Source of the DNA: Muricoccus harenae
GTDB taxonomy: Bacteria; Pseudomonadota; Alphaproteobacteria; Acetobacterales; Acetobacteraceae
Direction of reading: 5' to 3'
DNA: 64,000 nt
Assembly: GCF_009848505.1 (NCBI RefSeq)
Contig: NZ_WWDL01000008.1
Coordinates: 79,842 to 143,841, forward strand
In this document: positions 27,537 to 38,352 of the stretch, piece after piece
How the letters are laid out: each line of letters starts with the position of its first letter
How positions within the stretch are numbered: position 1 is the first letter of the stretch
The notes under the pieces: generated by a model
Seen by the model: only the letters and a program-made list of their open reading frames with translations
The model's database searches: none
Told to the model about the DNA's origin: nothing
Made by a program: the position numbers and the translations under genes

Positions 27537-28298
27537 ATGGCCGAGCGGCGAATCCTGATCACGGGGGCCTCGAGCGGGATCGGTGCCGCGACGGCGCGGG
27601 CGATGGCGGTGCACGGGGCGGCGATCGCCGTGCATTGCCGCGGGAACCGCGCCGGGGCCGAGGCGGTGGCGGCGGAGCTGCGGGCGGCCGGGGCCCGAGC
27701 CGCGGTACTGGTGGGGGATCTGACGGACCCCGCCGTACCGGCGCGGCTGGTGGAGGAGGCGGTGGCGGTGCTCGGCGGGCTGGAAGTGGTGGTGGCCAAT
27801 GCCGGCTTCGCCGACCGCACGCCGGTTTCTGCCTTGACCGACGAGGCCTTCGCCCGCAGCGCGGACACCGTCCTCTGGGGCTTCCTGCGCCTCGCGCGGG
27901 CGGCGGGGCCGCATCTGCTGCGGGCCGGCGAGGCGGGCGGGCTGGCGCGGATGGTCGCCGTTTCCTCCTTCGTGGCGCATTCCTTCCGGACGGACACCAC
28001 CGTGTTTCCCGCCAGTGCGGCGGCGAAGGCGGGGGTGGAGGCGCTGATGCGGTCCCTGGCCCTGGAATGGTCGCCGCATGTGACGGTGAACGCGGTGGTG
28101 CCGGGATACACGCAGAAGGACCCGGGGGCGCATGTGGCGCTGGACGCGGCGGGCTGGGCGGCGATCCTGCCGCAGATTCCGCTGCGGCGGCTGGGCACGC
28201 CGGCGGATGTGGCGGCGGCGGTGGCGTTCCTGGCCTCGCCGGGGGCGGCCTACATCACGGGACAGGCCATCCATGTGAGTGGTGGCGTGGTGATGTGA
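27537..28298 (+). CDS. SDR family protein with a substituted catalytic tyrosine
   Basis: A 253-residue short-chain dehydrogenase/reductase fold. Cofactor motifs are normal: TGASSGIGAATARA at the N-terminus and VANAGFAD. The active-site serine is in VAVSSFVAH and the lysine in FPASAAAKAGVEAL, but the residue four before the lysine, where the SDR tyrosine belongs, is serine. The protein may be inactive as an oxidoreductase or use another acid. GGGGA sits six bases before the ATG at 27537. It is divergent from the 2-hydroxyacid dehydrogenase gene, about 100 bases apart. Confidence 0.85.
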   Translation: MAERRILITGASSGIGAATARAMAVHGAAIAVHCRGNRAGAEAVAAELRAAGARAAVLVGDLTDPAVPARLVEEAVAVLGGLEVVVANAGFADRTPVSALTDEAFARSADTVLWGFLRLARAAGPHLLRAGEAGGLARMVAVSSFVAHSFRTDTTVFPASAAAKAGVEALMRSLALEWSPHVTVNAVVPGYTQKDPGAHVALDAAGWAAILPQIPLRRLGTPADVAAAVAFLASPGAAYITGQAIHVSGGVVM

Positions 28299-28309
28299 GG
28301 AAGGAAGGC

Positions 28310-28343
28310 GGGGGAAGGAATTTCCCGGACCCCCATCCTTTTT
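28310..28343. terminator. possible terminator between converging genes
   Basis: A run of five G (28310-28314) can pair with CCCCC (28330-28334), and GGAA/TTCC can extend it inside; five T residues follow at 28339-28343. It lies between the converging SDR and pobA genes. Confidence 0.35.
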
Positions 28344-28371
28344 ATTCAGGAAAGCGGCGTCCTGGGCCGGC

Positions 28372-30501
<2,130 letters not shown>

Positions 30502-30504
30502 GTT

Positions 30505-31212
30505 TCACTCCTCATAGATCATCTTCCGCGTCATCCCGCCATCCGAGATGAACTCGGCGCCGGTGACGAAGCCGCTTTCGGGGCTCAGCAGCCAGGCGGC
30601 AAGGGCCCCGATATCTGCCGGCTGGCCGACTCGACCGGCGGGGTGCTGGGCGTGGTCTTTCTCGCTCAGCTTTTCATCGCGCACGTTAATCCAGCCGGGG
30701 GAGATGACATTGGCGCGCACATTGGGACCGAGGCTGACTGCCAGGGCGTGGGTGAGCGCGACCAGGCCGCCCTTGGAGGCGGAATAGCTTTCGGTATTCG
30801 GCTCCGACTGATGGGCACGTGTGGAGGCGATGGTGACGATGGCGCCCTTCGCCTTCCGGAGTAGATCCTCCGCCGCGCGGGCGAGGAGGTAAGTGCTGGT
30901 GAGATTGGTGGCAATGACGCGGGACCATTCCTCCAGCGCCAGATCCCGCAGCGGCTTGCGGATCATGATGCCGGCGTTGCAGACGAGGCCGTCGAGCCGC
31001 GCCTCGGTCTGTGTGATGCCGCCGATCAGGCTACGGACGGCCGCCTCGTCGGCGATATTGCTCTGGACGTGACGTGCGGCCTCCGGCGGGCCTGACGCCT
31101 CCATGTCGGCGGTCACGACGTGCCAGCCATCGGCGGCGAGGCGGCGGGCGATGCCGCGGCCTATGCCCTTCGAACCGCCCGTGACCAGCGCGACGCGCTT
31201 TCCTTCCGCCAT
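30505..31212 (-). CDS. SDR family oxidoreductase
   Basis: A 235-residue short-chain dehydrogenase/reductase with a normal active site. The nucleotide motif is VTGGSKGIGRGIARRLA, the NAG motif VCNAGIMIRKP, and the catalytic tetrad includes Ser in IVTIASTRAH and YSASKGG. The C-terminus FVTGAEFISDGGMTRKM is typical. AAGGAG lies seven bases before the ATG at 31212. It ends 3 bases from the crotonase gene, tail to tail. Substrate unknown; it probably reduces or oxidises a small alcohol or ketone. Confidence 0.9.
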   Translation of the reverse strand: MAEGKRVALVTGGSKGIGRGIARRLAADGWHVVTADMEASGPPEAARHVQSNIADEAAVRSLIGGITQTEARLDGLVCNAGIMIRKPLRDLALEEWSRVIATNLTSTYLLARAAEDLLRKAKGAIVTIASTRAHQSEPNTESYSASKGGLVALTHALAVSLGPNVRANVISPGWINVRDEKLSEKDHAQHPAGRVGQPADIGALAAWLLSPESGFVTGAEFISDGGMTRKMIYEE

Positions 31213-31485
31213 GATCCGCTCCTTGGCATCCCCGGCGGAAACGCAAGCAGGTGGGCGGCGGTTGAGGCGGGCGGAAGGGCGCGCCTTCGCCCAGGCATCT
31301 TGAAGGCTTGATCCGGTCGGGTGATCCGGCAGGCCATTCAAGGATCCAGCTCGGGTTCCGCCGCTTCGGCACGGCCATCCTCGCCTTGTCTGGAAGTTTT
31401 GCGCGCAACGGCCAGGAGGGAACGGCGCAAGGTTTCGCCTGGGTGGTTGGCCAGGAAGGTTCAACGGTGCACATTGCCCGGCGGG

Positions 31486-32736
31486 ATGGAAACGCAACCG
31501 GAATCACGCGCGCGGCACGGCCGGGCGCGTGGCTTGCTCAGTTCGCGCGAATTCAGGCGTCTATGGGCGCTTGGCGCCATCACGAACGCCATGCGCTGGG
31601 TGGAGATGCTGGCCGCGGCCCTCTTCACCTTCGAGGTGACCGGCTCGGGCGTCGCGGTCGCCTTCGTCTCGGCGGCACGTACCCTGCCGTTGCTGTGCCT
31701 CGGCGCGATCGCGGGGGTGGTGTGCGAGGCGATCAACCGCAAGCACATTCTGCTCGGGGGCATGCTGTTGAGCTGCGCGGCAGCCTTGTCCATCTGCCTG
31801 CTCGACCTCCTCGGGTGGGTGCGGCCCTGGCACATCGCTCTGGCCGCGTTTCTCAGCGGTAGCGTCTGGGCTACCGAGATGGCCACGCGGCGACGCATGG
31901 TGGGGGAAGCCGCCGGCGCTGGTCTTGTGTCCCAGGCGGTGGCACTGGACAGCCTGACCGGCTCATTCGCACGAATGGCCGGACCGCTCGCGGGCAGCAT
32001 GTTGTTCGCGTGGTTCGGCCTCCTGGGCGCCTTCGCCATCTCCTCGGGGTGTTATCTTCTCGCGGCGCTACTGGTGCCTGGCATTCGGCATGTCCAGGAG
32101 ACCCGGCACCTTGAGCTCGCACGGATCCCCGGCGATCTGGCCGAGAGCCTCGCCTTCGCGTTGCGGCAGCCGACGGTACTGGCGGTCCTGGGCGTGACGG
32201 CAACCATGAACTTCTTCGCCTTCTCATATGTTGCGCTCGTTGCCCCCCTTGCGCGCACGGTGTTCGGCGTCCCGGAAGCGATGGTGGGATTGCTCGCCGC
32301 CGGAGAGCCACTCGGGGGCTTGCTGGGTGGCCTCCTGCTGACAAGCCGGGCACCGAAGACCAAGCTGCGTACGCTCATGATCGCCGGATCCGCGATTTTT
32401 CTCGTGACCCTCGCGGTAATGCCGCTGATGCCGAGCTATGCGCTTGCCTGCGGGCTCCTCGTGGGTGGCGGGCTTGGCCTTGCATTGTTCAGCAATATGC
32501 AAACCACCCTGGTGCTGACCAATGTCCCGGCCAGCCACCGGTCGCGGCAGATGGGCCTCGTGACGATGTGCATCGGCCTTGGTCCGCTGGGGCAGATGCT
32601 GATCGGGGGGCTGGCTGAAATGTTTGGCCCGTCGCGGGCGGTGATCATCACGGCGCTCGCCGGCTTGACGGCGCTCGGCCTCGTATCGCTGCTTTGCATG
32701 AGGTCACGTGCGAAACCTGAGGACGCAATTGACTAG
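31486..32736 (+). CDS. MFS transporter
   Basis: A 416-residue major facilitator membrane protein with about twelve hydrophobic segments in two halves. After a short basic N-terminus it runs LLSSREFRRLWALGAITNAM, as in drug or siderophore exporters of the MFS_3/EntS type. EAINRKHILLGGMLLS is the loop equivalent to the MFS motif A between spans 2 and 3. The substrate is unknown. The ATG at 31486 has GCGGG just upstream. It is divergent from the SDR gene (about 270 bases between, room for two promoters) and ends against urtE by 4 overlapping bases. Confidence 0.83.
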   Translation: METQPESRARHGRARGLLSSREFRRLWALGAITNAMRWVEMLAAALFTFEVTGSGVAVAFVSAARTLPLLCLGAIAGVVCEAINRKHILLGGMLLSCAAALSICLLDLLGWVRPWHIALAAFLSGSVWATEMATRRRMVGEAAGAGLVSQAVALDSLTGSFARMAGPLAGSMLFAWFGLLGAFAISSGCYLLAALLVPGIRHVQETRHLELARIPGDLAESLAFALRQPTVLAVLGVTATMNFFAFSYVALVAPLARTVFGVPEAMVGLLAAGEPLGGLLGGLLLTSRAPKTKLRTLMIAGSAIFLVTLAVMPLMPSYALACGLLVGGGLGLALFSNMQTTLVLTNVPASHRSRQMGLVTMCIGLGPLGQMLIGGLAEMFGPSRAVIITALAGLTALGLVSLLCMRSRAKPEDAID

Positions 32737-33425
32737 ACCGTCAGCAGGCGGCGAACGGATTCCTCCTCGAGCGCACGGGTATCGCCTTCCAGAGCCACCT
32801 CGCCGCGCACCATCACGGTGATGCGGTCGGCGAGGTCGCGGGCGAATTCGAAATACTGCTCGACCAGAACCACCGCCATCTTCCGGTCCCGCGCCAGGTG
32901 GCGGATGACGCGGGCGATGTCCTTGATGACGCTGGGCTGGATGCCTTCCGTCGGTTCGTCGAGGATCAGCAGGCGGGGGCGCGCCGTGAGTGCGCGGGCG
33001 ATGGCGAGTTGCTGCTGCTGGCCGCCAGAGAGATCGCCGCCGTGGCGGCGCAGGAACTGGCGGAGGATGGGAAAAAGGTCGAAGACCTCCGACGGCACCT
33101 TGCTGCCGCGTGGAGCGGCGGCAAGGGCCGTTTCCAGGTTTTCCTGCACCGTGAGGAAGGGGAAGATCTCGCGGCCCTGGGGCACGTAGCCGATGCCGGC
33201 GCGAGCGCGATCGGCAGGGGACATCCCGGCGATGTCGCGGCCTTCCCATTCGATGCAGCCGGAGGAGATGCGCTCCACCCCCATGATGGAGCGCATGAGG
33301 GAGGATTTGCCCACGCCGTTGCGGCCGAGGACGCAGGTGATCCTTCCTGGATCGGCGGCGAGATCCACGCCGCGCAGGCAGAGGCTTGCGCCGTAGGAAA
33401 GTTTGATGCCGGTTGCCCTCAGCAT
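32733..33425 (-). CDS. urtE: urea ABC transporter ATP-binding protein UrtE
   Basis: A 230-residue LivF-type ATPase, second of the two for the urea importer. Walker A is GRNGVGKSS, the signature is LSGGQQQQLAIARAL and Walker B is LLILDEPTEGIQPSVIKDIA. EGIQPSVIKDI is characteristic of UrtE rather than branched-chain amino acid LivF. It is the last gene of urtABCDE, three bases after the urtD stop. The catalytic motifs are all intact. Confidence 0.93.
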   Translation of the reverse strand: MLRATGIKLSYGASLCLRGVDLAADPGRITCVLGRNGVGKSSLMRSIMGVERISSGCIEWEGRDIAGMSPADRARAGIGYVPQGREIFPFLTVQENLETALAAAPRGSKVPSEVFDLFPILRQFLRRHGGDLSGGQQQQLAIARALTARPRLLILDEPTEGIQPSVIKDIARVIRHLARDRKMAVVLVEQYFEFARDLADRITVMVRGEVALEGDTRALEEESVRRLLTV

Positions 33426-33428
33426 CCT

Positions 33429-34169
33429 TCAGCGTCCCAGATAGACTTCGATGACACACGGATCGTTCTGCACTGTGTCGATCGAGCCTTCGGATAGCAT
33501 GGTTCCCTCATGCAGCACCGTCACCTTTTCACCGAGGGCGCGGACGAATTCGAGGTCGTGCTCCACCACCACCACGCTGCGCTTGCCGGCGATGCGGCGG
33601 AGAAGGGCGGCGGTGTGCTCGGTTTCCTGGTCGGTCATACCGGCCACGGGCTCGTCCACCAGCAGCAGGTCGGGGTCCTGCATCAGCAACATGCCGATCT
33701 CCAGCCATTGGCGCTGACCGTGGGAGAGAACGCCGGCGAGGTCCTGTTCGCGAGGGGCAAGGCCGATTTCCTCCATCACCGTCTCGATGCGCCTGCGGGC
33801 GGTGCCGTCCAGGCGCCAGCGGAGACAGGAGAGCGGGTCGCGCGGGGCCTTAAGGGCGAGTTCCAGGTTCTCGAAGACAGTGAGCGCATCGAAGACGGTG
33901 GGCTTCTGGAATTTCCGGCCGATGCCGAGATTGGCGATGGCGGCTTCATCCATGGTGGTCAGGTCGTGGTCACCGAATGTCACGGTGCCGGCGGTGGGGC
34001 GCGTCTTGCCCGTGATCACGTCCATCATCGTCGTCTTGCCGGCGCCGTTGGGGCCGATCACCGCGCGCAGCTCCCCAGGGTCGACGATGAGGGAGAGGTT
34101 GTTCAGGGCGCGGAAGCCATCGAAGACCACGGAGACGCCATCGAGATAGAGGACGGGGCCGTTGCTCAT
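33429..34169 (-). CDS. urtD: urea ABC transporter ATP-binding protein UrtD
   Basis: A 246-residue LivG-type ATPase. Walker A is GPNGAGKTT, followed by MDVITGKTRPTAGTV; the signature is LSHGQRQWLEIGMLL and Walker B LLLVDEPVAGMTDQETEHTA. LSHGQRQWLEIGM and the AGMTDQET segment are UrtD hallmarks. The ATG at 34169 overlaps the urtC stop (ATGA), giving coupled translation. Confidence 0.93.
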   Translation of the reverse strand: MSNGPVLYLDGVSVVFDGFRALNNLSLIVDPGELRAVIGPNGAGKTTMMDVITGKTRPTAGTVTFGDHDLTTMDEAAIANLGIGRKFQKPTVFDALTVFENLELALKAPRDPLSCLRWRLDGTARRRIETVMEEIGLAPREQDLAGVLSHGQRQWLEIGMLLMQDPDLLLVDEPVAGMTDQETEHTAALLRRIAGKRSVVVVEHDLEFVRALGEKVTVLHEGTMLSEGSIDTVQNDPCVIEVYLGR

Positions 34170-35263
34170 TTCAGGGGCCTCCGGAAGAGGCCGACCAGGC
34201 CATGCGGCAGCAGCAGCGTGACGGCGACGAACAGACCGCCGAGGACGAAGAGCCAGAGATCGGGTGCGAAGGAGGTGAGCCAAGTCTTCAACGCATTCAC
34301 CGAAAAGGCGCCGAGGATGGCGCCGATCAGCGTGCCGCGGCCGCCGACGGCGACCCAGATCACCGCCTCGATGGAGTTGCCGGGCGCGAAATCGCCGGGG
34401 TTGATGATGCCGACGAGCGGCACGTAGAGCGCGCCCGCCAGCCCGGCCAGAACGGCGGAGAGGACGAAGACGAAGAGCTTGAAGGCGGTGACGCTGTAGC
34501 CGAGGAAGCGGACGCGGCTTTCGGCATCCCGCACCGCCATCAGCACGCGGCCGAGCTTGGTGGAGACGATGTGGCGGCAGAGGAGGAGCGATCCGGTGAG
34601 CAGGGCCAGGGCGGCGTAGAACAGCGCGGCGCGGGCGCCCTGCGTGTTCAGCGGCATGCCCAGCAGCTCCTTGAAGTCCGTGAAGCCGTTATTGCCGCCG
34701 AAGCCCATGTCGTTGCGGAAGAAGGCCAGCATCAGCGCATAGGTCATGGCCTGGGTGATGATGCTGAAATAGACGCCGGTGATGCGGCTGCGGAAGGAAA
34801 GCCAGCCGACGAGGAAGGCGAGGAGGCCGGGCACCAGCATCGCCATCAGGAGGGCGAAGGGAAAATGATCGAAGCCCAGCCAGTACCAGGGGAGATGCTG
34901 GTAGCCGAGGAAGACCATGAAGTCCGGCAGGATGGGATGGCCGTACACCCCGCGCGGCCCGATCAGCCGCATGAGATGCATGCCCATGGCGTAGCCGCCG
35001 AGGGCGAAGAAGGCGCCGTGCCCGAGCGAGAGGATGCCGGCATAGCCCCAGGCAAGGTCGATCGCGAGGGCCAGCACGCCGTAGCAGATCCACTTGCCCG
35101 TGACGGCCACGGTGAAATCCGAGACGCGGAATGCGCTGCCCGCCGGAAGCTGGTTCAGCACGGGCAGCAGCGCCAGCAGGGCGATGGCGGCGATGATGGC
35201 GCCGCGCACCAACAGGCGCAGGGGGATGCCGCGTGGGGCTGGGCTGGCGGTGACGTCGCTCAT
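34166..35263 (-). CDS. urtC: urea ABC transporter permease UrtC
   Basis: A 365-residue LivM-type permease with about nine to ten membrane spans. LAWGYAGILSLGHGAFFALG is the conserved motif of this permease family, and GVYFSIITQAMTYALMLAFF and FGGNNGFTDFKELLG are typical of UrtC. It forms the membrane channel with UrtB. The stop overlaps urtD and the start overlaps urtB, both as ATGA. Confidence 0.93.
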   Translation of the reverse strand: MSDVTASPAPRGIPLRLLVRGAIIAAIALLALLPVLNQLPAGSAFRVSDFTVAVTGKWICYGVLALAIDLAWGYAGILSLGHGAFFALGGYAMGMHLMRLIGPRGVYGHPILPDFMVFLGYQHLPWYWLGFDHFPFALLMAMLVPGLLAFLVGWLSFRSRITGVYFSIITQAMTYALMLAFFRNDMGFGGNNGFTDFKELLGMPLNTQGARAALFYAALALLTGSLLLCRHIVSTKLGRVLMAVRDAESRVRFLGYSVTAFKLFVFVLSAVLAGLAGALYVPLVGIINPGDFAPGNSIEAVIWVAVGGRGTLIGAILGAFSVNALKTWLTSFAPDLWLFVLGGLFVAVTLLLPHGLVGLFRRPLK

Positions 35264-36816
35264 GCCTCGGCCGCCCGGCCCTTGAGGGCGAAGAGGCCGC
35301 GCGGGCGGCGCTGGATGAAGAGCATGATAATGACCAGCACCGCGACCTTGGCCAGCACGGCGCCCGCCCAGGGCTCGATCACCTTGTTCAGCACGCCGAG
35401 CCCCATGGCGCCGACCAGCGTGCCCATGAGGCTGCCGACGCCGCCAAAGACCACCACCATGAAGCTGTCGATGATGTAGCCGGTGCCGAGATTGGGGGAG
35501 ACGTTGTCGATCTGGGAGAGCGCCACCCCCGCCATGCCGGCCATGCCGGAGCCGAAGGCGAAAGTGAGAGCGTCCACGCGGCCGGTTCGGATGCCCATGG
35601 TGGCGGCGGTGCGGCGGTTCTGCACCACGGCGCGCATTTCCAGCCCGAAGCGGGTGAGGCGGATGGCGGCAAGGGCAAGGCCGAGCACAAGCAGCGAGAA
35701 GACGATGACCCAGAGCCGGTTCTGGGTGATGAGGATGCCGCCCGGCAGCGACAGCGTGCCCTGCATCCAGGCGGGGGAGAGGACCTCCCGGTTCTGGGCG
35801 CCGAAGGCCAGGCGCACGGCCTGCTGCAGGATCATGCCGACGCCGAAGGTCATCAGCAGGGTTTCCAGCGGGCGGCCATAGAGATGGCGGATCAGCCCGC
35901 GCTCCAGCGCGGCTCCTGCGAGCCCCGCCACGAGGAAGGCGGCGGGGACGGAGAGTGGAAGGGACCAGGGAAGCAGCCAGGGAATGCCGCGGCAGGCTTC
36001 CTGCACCACGAAGGTGGTGTAGGCGCCAAGCATGACGAACTCGCCATGGGCCATGTTGATCACGCCCATGACGCCGAAAGTGATGGCGAGGCCGAGGGCC
36101 GCCAGCAGAAGGACGGAGCCGAGGGAGAGGCCCTGGAACAGCGTCTCGGCGGCGCGTTTGTAGATCAGGCGGCTGTCGATGGAGGCGACGGCGGCGTCGA
36201 TCTCGCCTGCGAGGCTCGGATTGGTGGCGCGCGCCTCCAGAAGCAGCGCGCGGGAATCTTCCGAGGTGGCGCCGCCGAGGATGGCAATGCCCTGTCGCTT
36301 CACGGCGTCTTCCGGCGCGACGAGGCGGGAGGCGGCGAGGGCCAGTTCCTGCCGTTCACGCACGCGGGGGACGGATTCACGTGAAATGGCGGCTTCGAGG
36401 GCCGGGATGTTCTCGGCGCTGCGGCTGCGGAAAACGGAGTTAGCGGCGGCGAAGCGTTCGTCGGAACTGATTGAGACGAGTTGCAGCCGCCCCAGGGCGC
36501 CGCGCAGGGCGGAGCGGACGCGGTTGTTGATGCGCACCGTCTCGGCGTCAGTCGCATCGGCCGGCTGGCCGGTGGCGGCGTCGCTGCCATTGGGCAGGAG
36601 GATGGTGGTGCCGCGCTTGCGGAGCTGTCCCTCCGACAGGGCACGCAGCAGCGGCAGGGCGCGCGGGTCACCGCTGGCGCCGAGGCGTTCGACGGCCTCC
36701 GCCTGGCTGCCGAAGCCGCCGGCAAGGCCGGGAAGGGCATCCAGGTAGGAATCCTGTGCCGCGGCCGGGAGGACCACGGCGAGGAGGAACATCAGGACGA
36801 GAAGGATGCGGTTCAT
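35260..36816 (-). CDS. urtB: urea ABC transporter permease UrtB
   Basis: A 518-residue LivH-type permease. Residues 1-20 are a signal peptide, followed by a periplasmic region of about 200 residues (DPRALPLLRALSEGQLRKRG and so on) that is normal for UrtB but absent from LivH. The permease domain then has GVMGVINMAHGEFVMLGAYT and GSGMAGMAGVALSQIDNVSP, followed by NLGTGYIIDSFMVVVFGG. Length and layout fit the family well. Confidence 0.94.
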   Translation of the reverse strand: MNRILLVLMFLLAVVLPAAAQDSYLDALPGLAGGFGSQAEAVERLGASGDPRALPLLRALSEGQLRKRGTTILLPNGSDAATGQPADATDAETVRINNRVRSALRGALGRLQLVSISSDERFAAANSVFRSRSAENIPALEAAISRESVPRVRERQELALAASRLVAPEDAVKRQGIAILGGATSEDSRALLLEARATNPSLAGEIDAAVASIDSRLIYKRAAETLFQGLSLGSVLLLAALGLAITFGVMGVINMAHGEFVMLGAYTTFVVQEACRGIPWLLPWSLPLSVPAAFLVAGLAGAALERGLIRHLYGRPLETLLMTFGVGMILQQAVRLAFGAQNREVLSPAWMQGTLSLPGGILITQNRLWVIVFSLLVLGLALAAIRLTRFGLEMRAVVQNRRTAATMGIRTGRVDALTFAFGSGMAGMAGVALSQIDNVSPNLGTGYIIDSFMVVVFGGVGSLMGTLVGAMGLGVLNKVIEPWAGAVLAKVAVLVIIMLFIQRRPRGLFALKGRAAEA

Positions 36817-36861
36817 GTCAGGTGTGGGCGACGGGAAGTGACCCGCCGCCCAGTTCCCATG

Positions 36862-38097
36862 TCAGCCGCGACGGCTGGCGTTCTCGGGGATGAAGGGGGA
36901 CCAGTTCTCCGCCGCGATGGCGGCCGGCGTCTTGTAGACGACGTTGAACTGGCCGTTCTCCTGCACCTCGCCGATCATCACTGGTTTGGAGAGGTGATGG
37001 TTGCGGTGCATCTCCTCCTCATAGCCGCAGGGGGCCATGACCTTCTGCCCATACATCGCCTCGCGCACCGGATCGACCGAGGTGGTGCCGGCCTTGGCGA
37101 CGGCCTGCATCCACATGCGGAAGCCGGTATAGGTGGCCTCCATCGGGTCGTTGGTGACGCGCTTGTCGTTCCTGATGTAGACCTTCCACATGGCCTTGAA
37201 GTCGTCATTCGGCTTGCCGGGCACGGACATGAAGTAGTTCCAGGCGGCCAGGTGGCCGACCAGTGGCTTGGTGTCGATGCCGGCCAGCTCTTCCTCGCCG
37301 ACCGAGAAGGCGACGCAGGGAATGTCCTCGGCCTTGATGCCCTGGTTGCCGAGTTCCCGATAGAAGGGAACGTTCGCGTCGCCGTTGATGGTGGAGACGA
37401 TGGCGGTGCGCTTGCCCTCGCCCGCGAAGCGCTTCACGCGGGAGACGATGCCCTGCCAGTCGGAATGACCGAAGGGCGTGTACTCCTCCATGATGTCGGC
37501 ATCCGAGATGCCCTTGCTGTTCAGGAAGGCGCGCAGGATGCGGTTGGTGGTGCGGGGGTAAACATAGTCCGTGCCCAGCAGCGCGATGCGCTTGGCCTCG
37601 CCGCCATCCTTGCCCATCAGGTATTCCACCGCCGGGATCGCCTGCTGGTTCGGCGCGGCGCCGGTGTAGAAGACATTCTTGCTCTGCTCCTCGCCCTCAT
37701 ATTGCACGGGGTAGAAGAGAAGGCCGTTCAGCTCCTCGAAGACCGGCAGGACGGATTTGCGGGAAACCGAGGTCCAGCAGCCGAAGGTGACGTCCACCTT
37801 GGAGACGGCGAGAAGCTCGCGCGCCTTCTCGGCAAACAGGGGCCAGTTCGAGGCCGGGTCGACCACCACCGGCTCCAGCTTGCGGCCGAGCACGCCGCCC
37901 TGGGCATTGGCCCATTCGATCATCATCAGAACCGTGTCGCGCAGCGCCGTCTCGCTGATCGCCATGGTGCCGGAGAGGGAGTGGAGAACGCCCACCTTGA
38001 TGGGTGCGCCCTGGGCGAAGGAGGGGCGGATGGCCGGCATCGCCAGCGCACCACCCAGGCCGGCCAGCGCGGCGCGGCGGGTGAGGGAAAGCGTCAT
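36862..38097 (-). CDS. urtA: urea ABC transporter substrate-binding protein UrtA
   Basis: A 411-residue periplasmic protein that binds urea for the UrtBCDE importer. A twin-arginine-like leader (SLTRRAALAGLGGALAMPAI) precedes KVGVLHSLSGTMAISE. TFGCWTSVSRKSVLPVFEEL and LLFYPVQYEGEEQSKNVFYT are UrtA hallmarks, as is YEEEMHRNHHLSKPVMIGEV. It is the first gene of the operon; a near-consensus sigma-54 promoter lies about 70 bases upstream. No urease genes are in the window. Confidence 0.95.
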   Translation of the reverse strand: MTLSLTRRAALAGLGGALAMPAIRPSFAQGAPIKVGVLHSLSGTMAISETALRDTVLMMIEWANAQGGVLGRKLEPVVVDPASNWPLFAEKARELLAVSKVDVTFGCWTSVSRKSVLPVFEELNGLLFYPVQYEGEEQSKNVFYTGAAPNQQAIPAVEYLMGKDGGEAKRIALLGTDYVYPRTTNRILRAFLNSKGISDADIMEEYTPFGHSDWQGIVSRVKRFAGEGKRTAIVSTINGDANVPFYRELGNQGIKAEDIPCVAFSVGEEELAGIDTKPLVGHLAAWNYFMSVPGKPNDDFKAMWKVYIRNDKRVTNDPMEATYTGFRMWMQAVAKAGTTSVDPVREAMYGQKVMAPCGYEEEMHRNHHLSKPVMIGEVQENGQFNVVYKTPAAIAAENWSPFIPENASRRG

Positions 38098-38167
38098 GCT
38101 TGTTTCGTCCCGTTCTTGGCCGGTGCGCCCGCGGGCCGCCCGCGTCTGGCCGACTGGACTGCTTTCG

Positions 38168-38185
38168 TTGCGAGAAGCGTGCCAG
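38168..38185 (-). promoter_or_regulatory. candidate sigma-54 (-24/-12) promoter of urtABCDE
   Basis: On the minus strand CTGGCACGCTTCTCGCAA matches the sigma-54 consensus TGGCAC-N5-TTGCA, with the GG at -24 and GC at -12 spaced correctly and one mismatch (TCGC for TTGC). It ends about 70 bases before the urtA ATG. Urea uptake genes are commonly under NtrC and sigma-54 in proteobacteria, so position and function agree. No clear NtrC site was found by eye. Confidence 0.6.
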
Positions 38186-38352
38186 GGAAGGCGGAGAGAG
38201 CGCCGGTGGGATCGGCGGCGCGGAACTGGCGCCGCCTTGGGCAGGGCGCCGGATCGTTGCGTGATCCTTCGGCACTGCGCCCTTGGCTGCCGCGCCGCCG
38301 CCTGATCTAAACCGAAGGACAGGCCGGCAAAACGGCTGTGGAGGAAATGGAC

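Noticed and set aside
38190..38350. NtrC binding site upstream of the urtA promoter (GGCACTGCGCCCTTGGCTGC)
   Set aside because: The half-sites are spaced wrongly for the TGCACY-N4-TTGGTGCA consensus, so it was not annotated.
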